The translations under genes and the position numbers were made by a program. A stretch of 64,000 nt of DNA. Source: Dipteris shenzhenensis. Its lineage: Eukaryota > Polypodiophyta > Polypodiopsida > Gleicheniales. Numbering within the stretch: position 1 is the first letter of the stretch; the number at the start of each line of letters is the position of its first letter. The stretch is taken from assembly GCA_047967505.1 (NCBI GenBank), contig CM106539.1; one strand, given 5' to 3'. Below, piece after piece: positions 1 through 9,621 of the stretch. A model generated the notes under the pieces. That model was given only the letters and a program-made list of their open reading frames with translations, searched no databases and had not been told where the DNA came from.

Positions 1-2289
1 TGATTGTCCTCAGGGTTCGCTTCTTTTTGCAAGCAGGACTTCATCCTAGGCAGTATGGGTTTGTCCCTAGAAGGCAGATCACATACAATATCTCCAATGC
101 CCTACTTGCGATTGAGTATGCCAAATACTCCAAACAAGATGTTCTCATTCTGCAAGTAGACATTGCGAAAGCATTTGATACAGTCCATTGGGATTTTATC
201 TCTCAGACTATGCATAAATTGGGATTTGGCCCTCGGCTTGTCCACATCATCTACTGGCTCTATTCTCAAGCCACGGCGCAATGCTTGCTTGGTGGTGGGT
301 TGTCAAGAACCTGGACTATGACCCGCTCAGTGAGACAGGGTTGCCCTCTCAGTTCCTTACTGTATGCCATTTCTACCCATCCGTTACTGTTGCATATGGA
401 CTATCTTGCAGACACAGGACAGCTTCATGGCTTGCAAATCCTAGGGGCACAGTCATTTCTTGCACAGGCATATGCTGATGATTCATACTTTATGCCCAGG
501 AATTCTCAAAGTGACCTTTCTCTTTTAATGCACATGCTGAATGACTTTGGCATAGCTGCTGGACTGCACATCAATTTCCAGAAATCAAAACTTCTAGCTT
601 TGAAAGAAGCTGATTGGCATGCACTTCTCTGGCCAGGCCACATTATCTCTTCCCATACTATTGTCAGGCATCTAGGTTACCCCATTGGCTGGAATATTAC
701 CCCGCATCAACAGCTCAAATGGGTGCTTCAAAAGATTAACAAGAAGCTGGAATACTGGCATTTGTCCACCTGGCCTCTACATGTTCGACTTCGGATAGTA
801 CAGTCCATCATTATGGCATATGTGCAATTTTATTTGCCTCTTCTTCCCTGGTCTTTCAAGCATTTGGCTTCCTATATGTCCCAGGCTATGGAGATATTTT
901 GGAAAAGCAAATCTCATAAAAAGGCCTTGCGACTACTACCTATGCAGTCCATTTGTTCACCTAAGACTCATGGGGGGCTGAATATTCTCAATCTCCAGGT
1001 TTATATGTTGGCACGAAAGAGCACTATGATTGCTGATTTTCTTCAGCAAAAACAGCCATGGGCTATTATGTTAGCAGCTATGTGTGGAAACATGGCGACT
1101 CATGCATATGGGCATTGGACTACAGATCACTGGGAAGCAGTCATGTCCACATTTCAAGGGAAAATTCCTGGCTGCCCTGTTTCTTCTGCTTTTATTCATG
1201 ATTGGAAGAGAAGTCTCTCATATGCAAAATGGACAGGTGCTTCTTCTCATCATGGTAATTCTTTTCGATTGGAAAGCATCCATTGGAGTAAGGTCTTTGA
1301 ATTGCCTCTCGCTCTACAGGCACCTATTAAAGCATACAATCTCATGAAATTGGGCGTCAGATTTGTTGGTGATGTTGTGGATCAACAAGGTTGTATGCTT
1401 TCATTTCCACAAGCTTGCAGGACATTCTCCTTGGGCCTGCATCATAGGTCCATTTGGAGAACACTTTCAGCTATGTTGCAGCCTTTTGTTCCAGTTCCTC
1501 GACTGTTTGCACAAGACAGATTAATGGACTGGAATTTGACTTCTTTACCTCCTTCTACCCATACGCTCTCAATGCACAATCTGACCTCTTCGAAGGTCTA
1601 CAGATTTCTTCTTCCACCGCCATGGATTGACAAGCATGCCAACTCTCTTTGGAATTTGGATAGGCCTTTATCTTGGTGGCAATCACGACTCATGAAAATC
1701 TGGAAAGCCAAATTGTCATTGAAACAGAGGCTTTTCTTTTGGAGATGTATTGTGGGAGCCTTTTCCATTGGGGTTAAATTGGCAGCACGCCGCATTGCTT
1801 CCCCTTCCTGTCCCCGTTGCTCTCAACAGTACGAGAGAGTTCCTCACCTATTATGGTCTTGCCCACAATCCCGCATACTGATCACTCATGTTTCTCATTT
1901 GCTGCAGCTTCGGTTTCCCTCTATCAGATTTGGGAAACTCTTCTGGATGTTTGGATGCCTCTCATCTCAGATGTCTCCATTCCTCCTCTTCTTTTACTGG
2001 ACTCGCTTTTGGGTACTATGGACCATTTGGATGCAGAGACTGCATTCTAGGATGGGTCAACAGTTTCCTCAGCATATATTTTCTTCAAAATGTCCCTCAA
2101 GCAATCCTTATATGACAGTTTTGCTGCAAGGGACTTGGATGCCACTAGCCTTGAAGTGTTCTCTACCTGTTTTTGAGTTTTTCCATTGGGCTCTTTTTTT
2201 TGAGTCTCATGTCAGTGAGTGGGAGACTTCCCATCTTGTAAATTTATGATAATATAAATACACTGGATTTTACCCAAAAAAAAAAAAAA
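1..2289 (+). mobile_element. LINE alpha-1, 3' part of a plant L1 retrotransposon
   Basis: The element enters from the left window edge inside its reverse transcriptase and ends in a pure A run at about 2276-2289, the poly(A) tail expected of an L1-clade LINE. It has one long frame (27-2249), a short 3' UTR and the tail. The first bases after the tail already belong to another sequence, so any downstream TSD cannot be tested because the 5' end is outside the window. Its protein is closely related to the more decayed copy at 2.3-14.5 kb, which supports one family. Confidence 0.9.
27..2249 (+). CDS. LINE ORF2 C-terminal part: reverse transcriptase and zf-RVT domain
   Basis: This is the 3' part of ORF2 of a non-LTR retrotransposon, which would copy element RNA into DNA at a nicked target. 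The 740-residue frame is uninterrupted but lacks the upstream endonuclease and RT start, which lie outside the window. Visible landmarks in order are RT block FVPRRQ, the catalytic stretch VDIAKAFDTVHW (about residues 44-55), RQGCPLSS (about 103), the active-site AYADDS (about 148), and a C-terminal zf-RVT segment with CPRCSQQYERVPHLLWSC (about 595-612). It ends just before the 3' UTR and poly(A). An open frame of this length suggests a relatively young copy. The start given is only the first Met codon visible; the real frame continues upstream. Confidence 0.9.
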   Translation: MQAGLHPRQYGFVPRRQITYNISNALLAIEYAKYSKQDVLILQVDIAKAFDTVHWDFISQTMHKLGFGPRLVHIIYWLYSQATAQCLLGGGLSRTWTMTRSVRQGCPLSSLLYAISTHPLLLHMDYLADTGQLHGLQILGAQSFLAQAYADDSYFMPRNSQSDLSLLMHMLNDFGIAAGLHINFQKSKLLALKEADWHALLWPGHIISSHTIVRHLGYPIGWNITPHQQLKWVLQKINKKLEYWHLSTWPLHVRLRIVQSIIMAYVQFYLPLLPWSFKHLASYMSQAMEIFWKSKSHKKALRLLPMQSICSPKTHGGLNILNLQVYMLARKSTMIADFLQQKQPWAIMLAAMCGNMATHAYGHWTTDHWEAVMSTFQGKIPGCPVSSAFIHDWKRSLSYAKWTGASSHHGNSFRLESIHWSKVFELPLALQAPIKAYNLMKLGVRFVGDVVDQQGCMLSFPQACRTFSLGLHHRSIWRTLSAMLQPFVPVPRLFAQDRLMDWNLTSLPPSTHTLSMHNLTSSKVYRFLLPPPWIDKHANSLWNLDRPLSWWQSRLMKIWKAKLSLKQRLFFWRCIVGAFSIGVKLAARRIASPSCPRCSQQYERVPHLLWSCPQSRILITHVSHLLQLRFPSIRFGKLFWMFGCLSSQMSPFLLFFYWTRFWVLWTIWMQRLHSRMGQQFPQHIFSSKCPSSNPYMTVLLQGTWMPLALKCSLPVFEFFHWALFFESHVSEWETSHLVNL

Positions 2290-2750
2290 GTGTGTGTGTG
2301 TAGTGCGTGAGCTATGGCGCTTCCTTGCTGCTGCGGCTTAGTCTAGAGTTTGTGTCCTCATTGAAGGCTGTTTTGGGTCCCATGCCATCCTTGCCATCAA
2401 AGCCGTGGATCCTGTGCCCTCCAGCGCTCTCCAGCAGCATCCGCAACTCCTACATCTTCCCGTACGTTCTGTATGGTTGTCCCGTACAGGTCTGTACAAG
2501 CTGTACGGCTGATTTGTACAGGTCTGTGCCTGTTTGCCCTGCTCCGTACCTATTGTACAGCCTCTACTCGGTCTGCGTGCAGTCTCTGCTGTTGGTCGTT
2601 AGCTCTTCTCCGATTTCCCTCTCTTTCCTTAGTTTTCTTGTTCTTTGCTTTGTTCCTCACCAGCCCTGCTTGTAGTTTTGCCATCTACTCGCCCTTGCTG
2701 TCTTCTCTTATCTTGTGCATACGCTTTCTGTTTCCTTTCTAACCAGTTTT
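2290..2750 (+). other. Probable 5' UTR of LINE alpha-2, abutting the alpha-1 tail
   Basis: This stretch starts with a short GT run immediately after the alpha-1 poly(A) and leads into the ORF1 relic. It is T/C-rich and contains a cluster of GTAC words around 2460-2560 (cgtacgttctgtatgg and similar). No protein is recognised. By position it is the 5' UTR of the following LINE copy, inserted against the tail of the previous one. The GTAC-rich patch resembles in style, but does not obviously align with, the leader of copia L near 20040-20300. Confidence 0.4.
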
Positions 2751-4075
2751 TACCCACTTTTACTGATGACGGAGCAAAGGCTTCCAATGAATTCTCAGCT
2801 TTGAAATTATGTGATTTATTTCAGCTTGAAGCCTATAATGCACATGTACAGCAATTAGTTTATTGTGCCGGCATCTTTGCAGATACTTTCGCCAAGCGAC
2901 ATTATTTGTACAGTTTACCTCATCGGTTGGGTGAAGCCTCAGCTTGCTTGTTCTACATGGCTTCAATGAAGACTTATATGCACAAAAAGCAAAAGCTGGA
3001 CTTGGGTCAAGATGACCTTGTGCATGTCTTGCTTGAGGCTCAATTGGTTTATGATGTTATGCTTGAGGGTTTTGAAGATACACGCAAGGATTGGAAGGAT
3101 TCAGCCCCCATCGTTGGGATTATGGTGGAGGTTAATGACATGGTAGATCTAGTGTGAGAATATGCAAAACATGCTGTAATTATTTTTTTCCCAGGTTGTA
3201 TGCCGGCTGCAGCAGATGTGGGTAATTGGTTAACCAGAACATTAGGTGGTTGTTTTGCTCGCAAGGTGCATTATGCAGCCCGGGGATTTTTTAAAGTTAT
3301 AATGGTTGATGAATAGCATAAGCAGATGCTTCCTGAACATTCTCCACTTTTTATGGACAACAAATGGTCCATGTTTTGCCATGGTCACCCACAAGGGATT
3401 ATCAGGCTTTGATTTGTCATCGCTATCCGGTGTGGGTGGAAGTAGTTGATTTTCCTCAATGTTTGGCCTTGCTTTTGCCAAAAATTGCAGCTTCTTTAGG
3501 CAAGGTGGTGTATCCACTAAGACCAAACGGGAATTCAAATAGAATTTGCGTCCTGTGGGATATTGATAATCCCACTCTAGAATCTTATTCTGTTACAATG
3601 AATCATGTTCGCTATGGGGAGTGCATTTTATAAGCTCAAATGGGGGCTGTTGGCAAAGCTTGCTTTGAATGTAAAAGGTTTGGGTACATGGCCTCCACTG
3701 CTGGTTCTTCTGTGGGAAAAAATAAGGCCGACAAGCCAGTCACTGCAGCCAGGAAAAGGGAAAAGCACTAGTTATTTCAAATGGGAATGCTTCCACTTCT
3801 ATGCCTTCTACTTCTCAACCCAAGGGAAAAGACAAAATGTTGCAGGAGGTTTGGCAGACTCCAAGGAAAACTGTGATAGCCATGAGACTTTACCTTCTCG
3901 CACATGGAATGTTGCATCTTCTAATGGTCATACCCCCGAAGAAAATTCAAGAGTTGGTATCACTTGGGCTGCTGTGACAGCAAGTCACTTTCTTTTCCTT
4001 CAAGAGGAAATTGTGGGTTTGGTGGCGCTTGTGTCACCTCAGGGTAGAGGCCCTGACCTTGAGGTGGATATGTAG
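2750..4075 (+). pseudogene. LINE alpha-2 ORF1 relic (DUF4283 plus CCHC knuckle)
   Basis: Broken ORF1 of a plant L1 LINE; intact versions encode an RNA-binding protein that packages LINE RNA. Pieces in three frames can be read in order: a leader segment to about 3157, WLTRTLGGCFARKVHY (about 3223), then the DUF4283-like core PWSPTRDYQALICHRYPVW (about 3378-3435), VDFPQCLALLLPKIA and NSNRICVLWDID. A degraded zinc knuckle C-F-E-C-K-R-F-G-Y-M-A follows near 3660, where the usual His is Tyr. At least two stops and two frameshifts make it non-functional. It is followed directly by the ORF2 relic. Confidence 0.75.
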
Positions 4076-6098
4076 ATGTAATCCAGCTTTGCTTCAGTTG
4101 TATATAAACTGTAAATATGCTGTCACAAATCAAATGTTTGACACTTAATGTACAGGGTTTGTGTGGTGCTAGAAAATGGAAGTTAGGATGGGTGTATCTC
4201 AATAATTGGTTCTCTGTGGAGATTTTAATAATGCCCCTCAACAGGGAGATAATACATCTAGTCGTACTCATATGTTGGCCTTTGAAAGGAAGCATTGGTC
4301 TCAATGATTACTTCAGCTTAGTTTGGCTGATCTTTGGAAAGAATTGCAACCATGTTTGCCAAGCAACATTATGATAATCTCACTACCAAAATTTGGGTGG
4401 ATTATGGTTTTACGCATTCCAACTATGCTCCTTTATGGTTGATGATTTTTTTACATGAATTCCTAGATGATAGGCTGTCACAAAGAAGGCTGCTCATTGT
4501 AAACAACAGTTATTTAGAGCATGATGCATACAAAGCAATGGTTTATGATGCCTGTTAGTCTCTTTAGCATGAGAGTCTCATTGATATGGATGATGCCTGG
4601 GATGCTTTTGTTGCTAGAATGCAATCTGTTATTCGGGATTATGGCAAAAGTTATATGAAGACTTTGAGGGACACTGTTGCTCGGGCCGAAAATACTTGCC
4701 AATCTTTGATTGAGCTTAGTCTTTTTCGACCTTTGTCTAGGGAAGAAAGCACATCTCTATGTTAGGCTAGATACGTCTACAAAGTAATGATCACATAAAA
4801 ATCACTAAGTGGGAGACAAGAGCAAGACAGAGGGCTTTCTTGGATAAAGGTTGTTCATCCAAAGAATTCTTTAAAAGTTTACATTATAAGAGACAATCTG
4901 CAAGTATTTGCCGTGCTCTTATGCCTGATGGCATTTGGACTTCCTCTCGAGCTCAACTTGCTGCAGCATGTGTTGCTCATTTTCCTAGGCAATTTGGGAC
5001 TCCACATCTCCCTTCACAAGAGGTTCTCGCAACACGGCACCAACTCTGTTACAATGGAAATCTCCAGGATGGGATGGTTTCACTGTTGAATTCCGGGACA
5101 TGTGTAAATCAACTTTGCTCCGTATGATCAATTCTGCTTGGGAAAATCAGCATTTGCTAAATTGCTGGAAAAAAGGGGTTGTAGAACTTCTTCCCGAGAA
5201 GCAAATATGTGAATCCGTGGCTGATTGGAGGCCTATGACTCTCATGTCTCCTATTTATAAGATCATTGCTAAAATGGTGGTTGATCGTATCAAAGGCTAT
5301 TTGCATGATGGCCTTCATCGTGCACAATATGGGTTTGTTCCTTGCAAGCATATCATTGATAATATTGCAAATGCTTATGTTGGAATAGAATATGCTAGAT
5401 ACACAGAGCAGGATGTTGTACTATTGCGGGTTGACATTGCCAAGGCATTTGACAAAATCCAATGGGATTTTATATAAGAGACTATGCACACATTGGGTTT
5501 TGGCCAGAAATTGCAGCATGTAATTTATTGGCTCTACAATGACAGTAAAGCTGCCTGTATAGTGTTGGGGGATATTTCTGAAGCATGGACTCTTCATTGT
5601 TCAGTTCGTCAGGGGTGTTCAGGGCTGTCCACTTAGTGCGCTCTTATATGCCTTTGCCATGCTTCAATACACAGATCATCTGGTGGAGACAGACATGCTG
5701 CATGGGTTAGAGATCCCTGGAAGCAGCACTTTGATTGCTTAGGCTTATGCCGACGATTCCTTTTTCACTCCTCGGAATGCTGAGTGGGATCTCTCTTCTA
5801 TGATGCATGCTCTTTCTTTATATGGTCTAGCTGTTGGTCTTCATGTTAATTTTCAGAAATCTAAGGTATTGCCTTTGCATTCCAAAGACTGGCATTCACT
5901 TGGCGGGGGAAATTGTCCAACCCACTCAGCTGGTTCGTCATCTCGGTTACCCTTTGGATTGACGATTACTCGTCGCCAACAGTCTGATTGGATACTTGCA
6001 AAACTCAAGAAAAAGCTGGAATACTAGAAGTTAGCAACTTGGCCATTGCATGTCAGATTACGAATTGTTCAATCCATTTTGATGGCATATATTCAGTT

Positions 6099-6122
6099 TT
6101 ATTTGCCTTTGATTATGTTCAG
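6099..6122 (+). repeat. 24-bp direct repeat, left copy
   Basis: The 24 bases at 6099-6122 (ttatttgcctttgattatgt and four more) recur exactly at 6405-6428 and bracket a 282-bp segment that interrupts the LINE frame. They look like an unusually long target-site duplication or the edges of a local duplication. Confidence 0.75.
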
Positions 6123-6404
6123 TTTTAGCAAGCACTGGGTTTGCCCAAGAGACTCCGCGGGTCTTTAGAAACCCAGTGTAGCTGCTTATGCTTGGGCATT
6201 GATGACGACATAAGTGTTGCTTTGCTTGCTAAGTATGTCTTCCTTTTGTTTTTCATAAAAGTTTTTGTTTACCTCTTTTTTCTTCTTTTTCATATTCTCT
6301 TTTATTCTCTCTTTTATTTTCTGTGTAGATTTTTGATCTTTAGAACAACAAAAAATCTAAATTTGTATGATTGGACTCATTCTAGTCTTACAAAGGTATA
6401 TATA
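6123..6404. mobile_element. Unclassified 282-bp insertion with a strong terminal hairpin
   Basis: The segment interrupts ORF2 of LINE alpha-2; removing it and one repeat restores alignment with alpha-1. Near its left end it has a 10-bp inverted repeat, CACTGGGTTT at 6133-6142 with AAACCCAGTG at 6169-6178, and a weaker inner stem. The right two thirds are T-rich. I see no tRNA-like A/B boxes, no poly(A) and no coding. The long flanking repeat argues against typical MITEs (2-10 bp TSD) and would better suit LINE-mobilised RNA, but no family is recognised. Confidence 0.5.
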
Positions 6405-6428
6405 TTATTTGCCTTTGATTATGTTCAG
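6405..6428 (+). repeat. 24-bp direct repeat, right copy
   Basis: Exact second copy of the 24-bp sequence at 6099-6122, closing the 282-bp insertion. The LINE reading frame resumes right after it. Confidence 0.75.
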
Positions 6429-7038
6429 CAAGGGAGATATTACATCTTTCATGTCCATAGTTATGGAAACCTTTTGGCGCTCCAAACATGGCAAGAAAAG
6501 TTTGAGATTACTTTCTGTGCAGCTTCTCTGTTCTACAAAGATGCATGGGGGTCTGAATATTCTTAATATTCAAATGCATGTTCTTGCTCATAAAGGGAAA
6601 TTGATGCTGCAATTTATGCAAGGTTCTCAACCTTGGGCTGCTACGATATGCAATTTGCTCTTACAACTCACCACCCTGCCTTTGGATACTGGCAGCCCAC
6701 TCATTGGGATTTTCTTTTGGGTTGTATTGATGGCAAGATCAATTGCTGTCCTCTGGTCTCAAACATGCTAATGGATCGGATGCATATCCTCTCGCATTTG
6801 GAATGGCATGGCCGGGGTCGTTGCAGGGAAATCCTTTGAGAACTGAGAGCATACTTTGGTCAAGGATTTTTGCTCCTTTGCTGGCCTTGCAGGAGCCTGG
6901 ACGTTCCTACTTTCTTAGTTTTAAAGGGATCCACTTAGTTGCAGATGTTATTCATGATGATGGAACCCTCCTTTCTTTTCCTTTGGCCCTGCAAAATATG
7001 GTCTTGGCATGCATTATGGTTCTATATGGCACACTATT

Positions 7039-7051
7039 ACTCAGATGCTTC
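7039..7051 (+). repeat. Target-site duplication of LINE-A, left copy
   Basis: actcagatgcttc at 7039-7051 is repeated exactly at 14135-14147, immediately after the poly(A) of LINE-A. A 13-bp TSD is normal for L1-type insertion and defines the element ends. Confidence 0.9.
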
Positions 7052-7566
7052 CACCCCCACCCCGCTACCCCCGCCCCGCTACCCCCTCCGCTCACCCCCG
7101 CCCCGCTACCCCCGCCCGCTACCCCCTCCGCTCACCCCCGCCCCGCAATCCCCCTCCGCCCCAACCCGCTACCCCCTCGCTCCGCTCCGCTCATCCCCGC
7201 CGCCCATTCCGCCCCCTCACCCCTCGCCTCCCGCCCCGCCCCCTCTCGTCTCTCCGCCCTCCCGTTCCACCCCCGCCTTCCCCTCCCGCCTTCACCCCCG
7301 TCCCCCCCGTCCATTCGCCCCACCCCGCCCCCTCCGCCCCTCCATTACCCCCGTCCCCCGTCCGCCCCCTCGTCCCCGCTCCGCCTCTCCCCCGCCCCCG
7401 CTTCCGCTCCCGCCGCCCCACCTCACCCGTCCCCCGCCTCCACGCCTCCACCTCGTGCCACCTCCGTTCCCGCCACACCCAGGCTCCACCCTCCCGCTTC
7501 TACCTCCCCCTTTTTTTGGGTGACAGCCTCTTCCTCATCGGAAGCCTCGCAGTTTGTCTTGGCGGT
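7052..7566 (+). promoter_or_regulatory. LINE-A 5' UTR, C-rich low-complexity array
   Basis: From 7052 to about 7500 the plus strand is almost only C and T with scattered G and A, built from variants of a cccgctaccccctccgctca unit. All three plus-strand frames stay open through it, giving spurious proline-rich ORFs. It is positioned as the LINE promoter/5' UTR. The complementary strand carries many G runs, so G-quadruplex (minus) or i-motif (plus) structure is plausible, but this is inference from composition. Confidence 0.65.
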
Positions 7567-9621
7567 ATGGCGGCTCCCTGCCCGGAACCGGAGGCCCAGA
7601 CGGTCCCTCCCTCTCCAGATGCCTACCGCGTCATCCTGACAGAGCAGCAATCATCTCGGGTTCAGGAGGTTGCCAATGACTTTGCTCTTACCTCGGTCTA
7701 TGGCAGAGTCATTGGACATTCCCCATCCAGATCAGCCATCAGGGACTGGCTCCAGTCCACTCTCATGCTAGAGGACGGCCATATTGAGGAGGTGGCCCTT
7801 ATGGGAAGGGGCATCTTCTGGCTTAAACTCTCCAGTGCGAAAGCTGCGAGCAACCTGATTGCTGGCTTCCCCACGTCAGTGGATGGAAAGATTATCATGA
7901 TAGTCCCATGGTACCGTGGATTCAGCGCAGCAGATTTTGATGCCCGGTTCCGTATACCTCGCCATCCAGTGACGCTAGTTTTTCCTGGTCTTGCTGCTGA
8001 GCTGTGGCCGATTGTTAGGGACCTGGGTTCCCACTTCGGCTGGGTTATGCACGATACTTTCGCCGATGCGGTGACTACGGCAGGAGCCCCCCGAGTCCGT
8101 GTGGCTGTGGCGGATCCTGCGACTCTCCCGGCAGTGATCGAGATCGTGACAGGTGCCGGCAGCATCACCCAGAGCATGGTAGTCACCGGACAGCCAGGAC
8201 AGTGTCTGAGGTGTCACGGCTTTGGACACCTGGCGGCTGCTTGCCCACGTTTCGCCAGCTCTTCTCGGCCTCCCCCGCCTCCTCCCTCTCCGTCCCCTCC
8301 TCCCCCCTCCGGGCAGCCACGCCAGGAGGAGCAGAGGCAGCCGGAGCCCGGACCAGAGATAGCTGGCGGCTGGACTAAGGTTAGAAGGAAAAGAGGAAAG
8401 AACAAGAATATTTCTGATAAAGGCAAGGAGGCAGAGGTTACCCCGCCTGTAGCTGCACCTCAGAGACCCGACAGGCAGCCGCCCCAGGGACATGGGAGAG
8501 CATCTTCTTCGACGGTAGCCCGCCCTCCACAGCCTCAGGTCCCCCTCTCTTCCTCTCCCCAGCCTCTTCCCATCCAGCCCCAGCCCATCCCCCAACTGCA
8601 CCCCTTGTCTTTCGACCCGCAGCTTCAGCCCCCTCGTCCTCCTCAGTCTTCTCCCCCTCCTTCTCAGCCCCAGTTCCAGTTGCAGCCCCATCCCTCCCCC
8701 CCCCCCCGCCTCTTTCAGTTCTCCCGCAGAGCTAGCTGCTCCGACGGTTCCTCAGCCGAGGGCAGTTCCTGCTCCCCCTCCTTCTTCTCCTCCGCTAGCC
8801 GCCCCTGAGGAGTCTGAGCTGCCTATTCCCCAGCCTCCTCCCCCTCCCCCTCCCCCTCCCCCTCCGCTGGCAGGACACCCGGAGTCTACACCACCACCGG
8901 AGCAGGCTTCTCCGTCCGCTAGCCCCTCAGTGGTAGACTCTGATGGGCCTCAGCTTCAGGAGAGAGAGCTCCCCCGCGACTTTTACAGATCTGGCCCCTG
9001 GGACTACTTGGATGTGGCCGACCTCGGGACCTTCCCTGCTTGCCTCGACATCAGTATCTTCCTGCTCCGCAAAGGGGCGGATGGGAAGATAGCCGCCTTG
9101 GCCCCTAGGGATGGCCCTAGCTTTGCTTTCACATTCCTCAGCGACGGCACCGAGACCTGGACAGACGACTCGGTCTGGGAGGCTCTCAGGGAGCAGACGC
9201 ATGCTCAGATCTGCTCCTGGATAGGCCCGTCCGGTGGGCAGCTTCTCGAGACTCAGTGGTCCGAGGGTGACGTGCGCCTGCGGTGGCGCTGCGCCGCCAA
9301 ACGATTCAGACTGATTGTGATCCTCAGGCCCCCCTGTCTTGGCCCCTCCCCCAAGATGTCAGAGCCTGGACGCCTCAGAAACTCCGTGCCTTCTACGGGA
9401 TGTCCACCTCAGAGATCTCGAGCTGGCTCGAGAAAGCCTTCGTTCATGGTACCAAAGGCCTCTCGCCTTTGCTGAAGGTGTTGAAGGACGGGCAGGACGA
9501 CCCCGCCTCCCCCTTCAAACCTTCCCATAAGCGCCAGCGCCTCTACTCTGAAATGTCAGCTTCTTCTTCGACCTCGACCGCGAGCAGACAGTTGTTCGCT
9601 GCCTCCCAGCCCTCACCATGA
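7567..9621 (+). CDS. LINE-A ORF1, DUF4283/CCHC RNA-binding protein (two frameshifts)
   Basis: ORF1 product of a plant L1 element, expected to bind LINE RNA in a ribonucleoprotein. I start at the ATG at 7567 (MAAPCPEPEAQ), the first Met after the C-rich UTR. The N-terminal region matches the DUF4283 style (IFWLKLSSAKAASNLIAGF, PWYRGFSAADFD). A CCHC knuckle, CLRCHGFGHLAAAC (about residues 213-226), follows, then a long proline/serine-rich linker with polyproline. Translation stays in frame to the C run at 8697-8711, continues in the +1 frame (PEESELPIPQ, then DSDGPQLQ) to about 9330, then returns to the original frame for STSEISSWLEKAF and ends at 9621. Both shifts lie at C runs, so assembly error cannot be excluded. 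Its stop overlaps the ORF2 start. Confidence 0.8.

Larger units (their letters stand above)
4117..7038 (+). pseudogene. LINE alpha-2 ORF2 relic, 5' part (endonuclease and RT)
   Basis: Decayed ORF2 of the same family as alpha-1. It starts with the endonuclease-like CLTLNVQGL (4126 on) and then jumps after about 25 residues to the late endonuclease motif CGDFNNAPQQGDN (4214 on), so most of the endonuclease domain is deleted. RT sequence follows: DWRPMTLMSPIYKIIAKMV (5221), YGFVPCKHIIDNIAN, VDIAKAFDKIQWDF (5431), RQGCSG (5610), AYADDS (about 5743) and GLAVGLHVNFQKSK. Several stops and frameshifts occur, plus a 282-bp insertion at 6123. The frame is cut at 7051 by LINE-A and resumes at 14135. Confidence 0.8.

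Noticed and set aside
7009-8808. Long proline-rich ORFs in all frames of 7050-7500
   Set aside because: They result from a C-rich, stop-poor tandem array in the LINE-A 5' UTR. Only the part from 7567 on has ORF1 domains.
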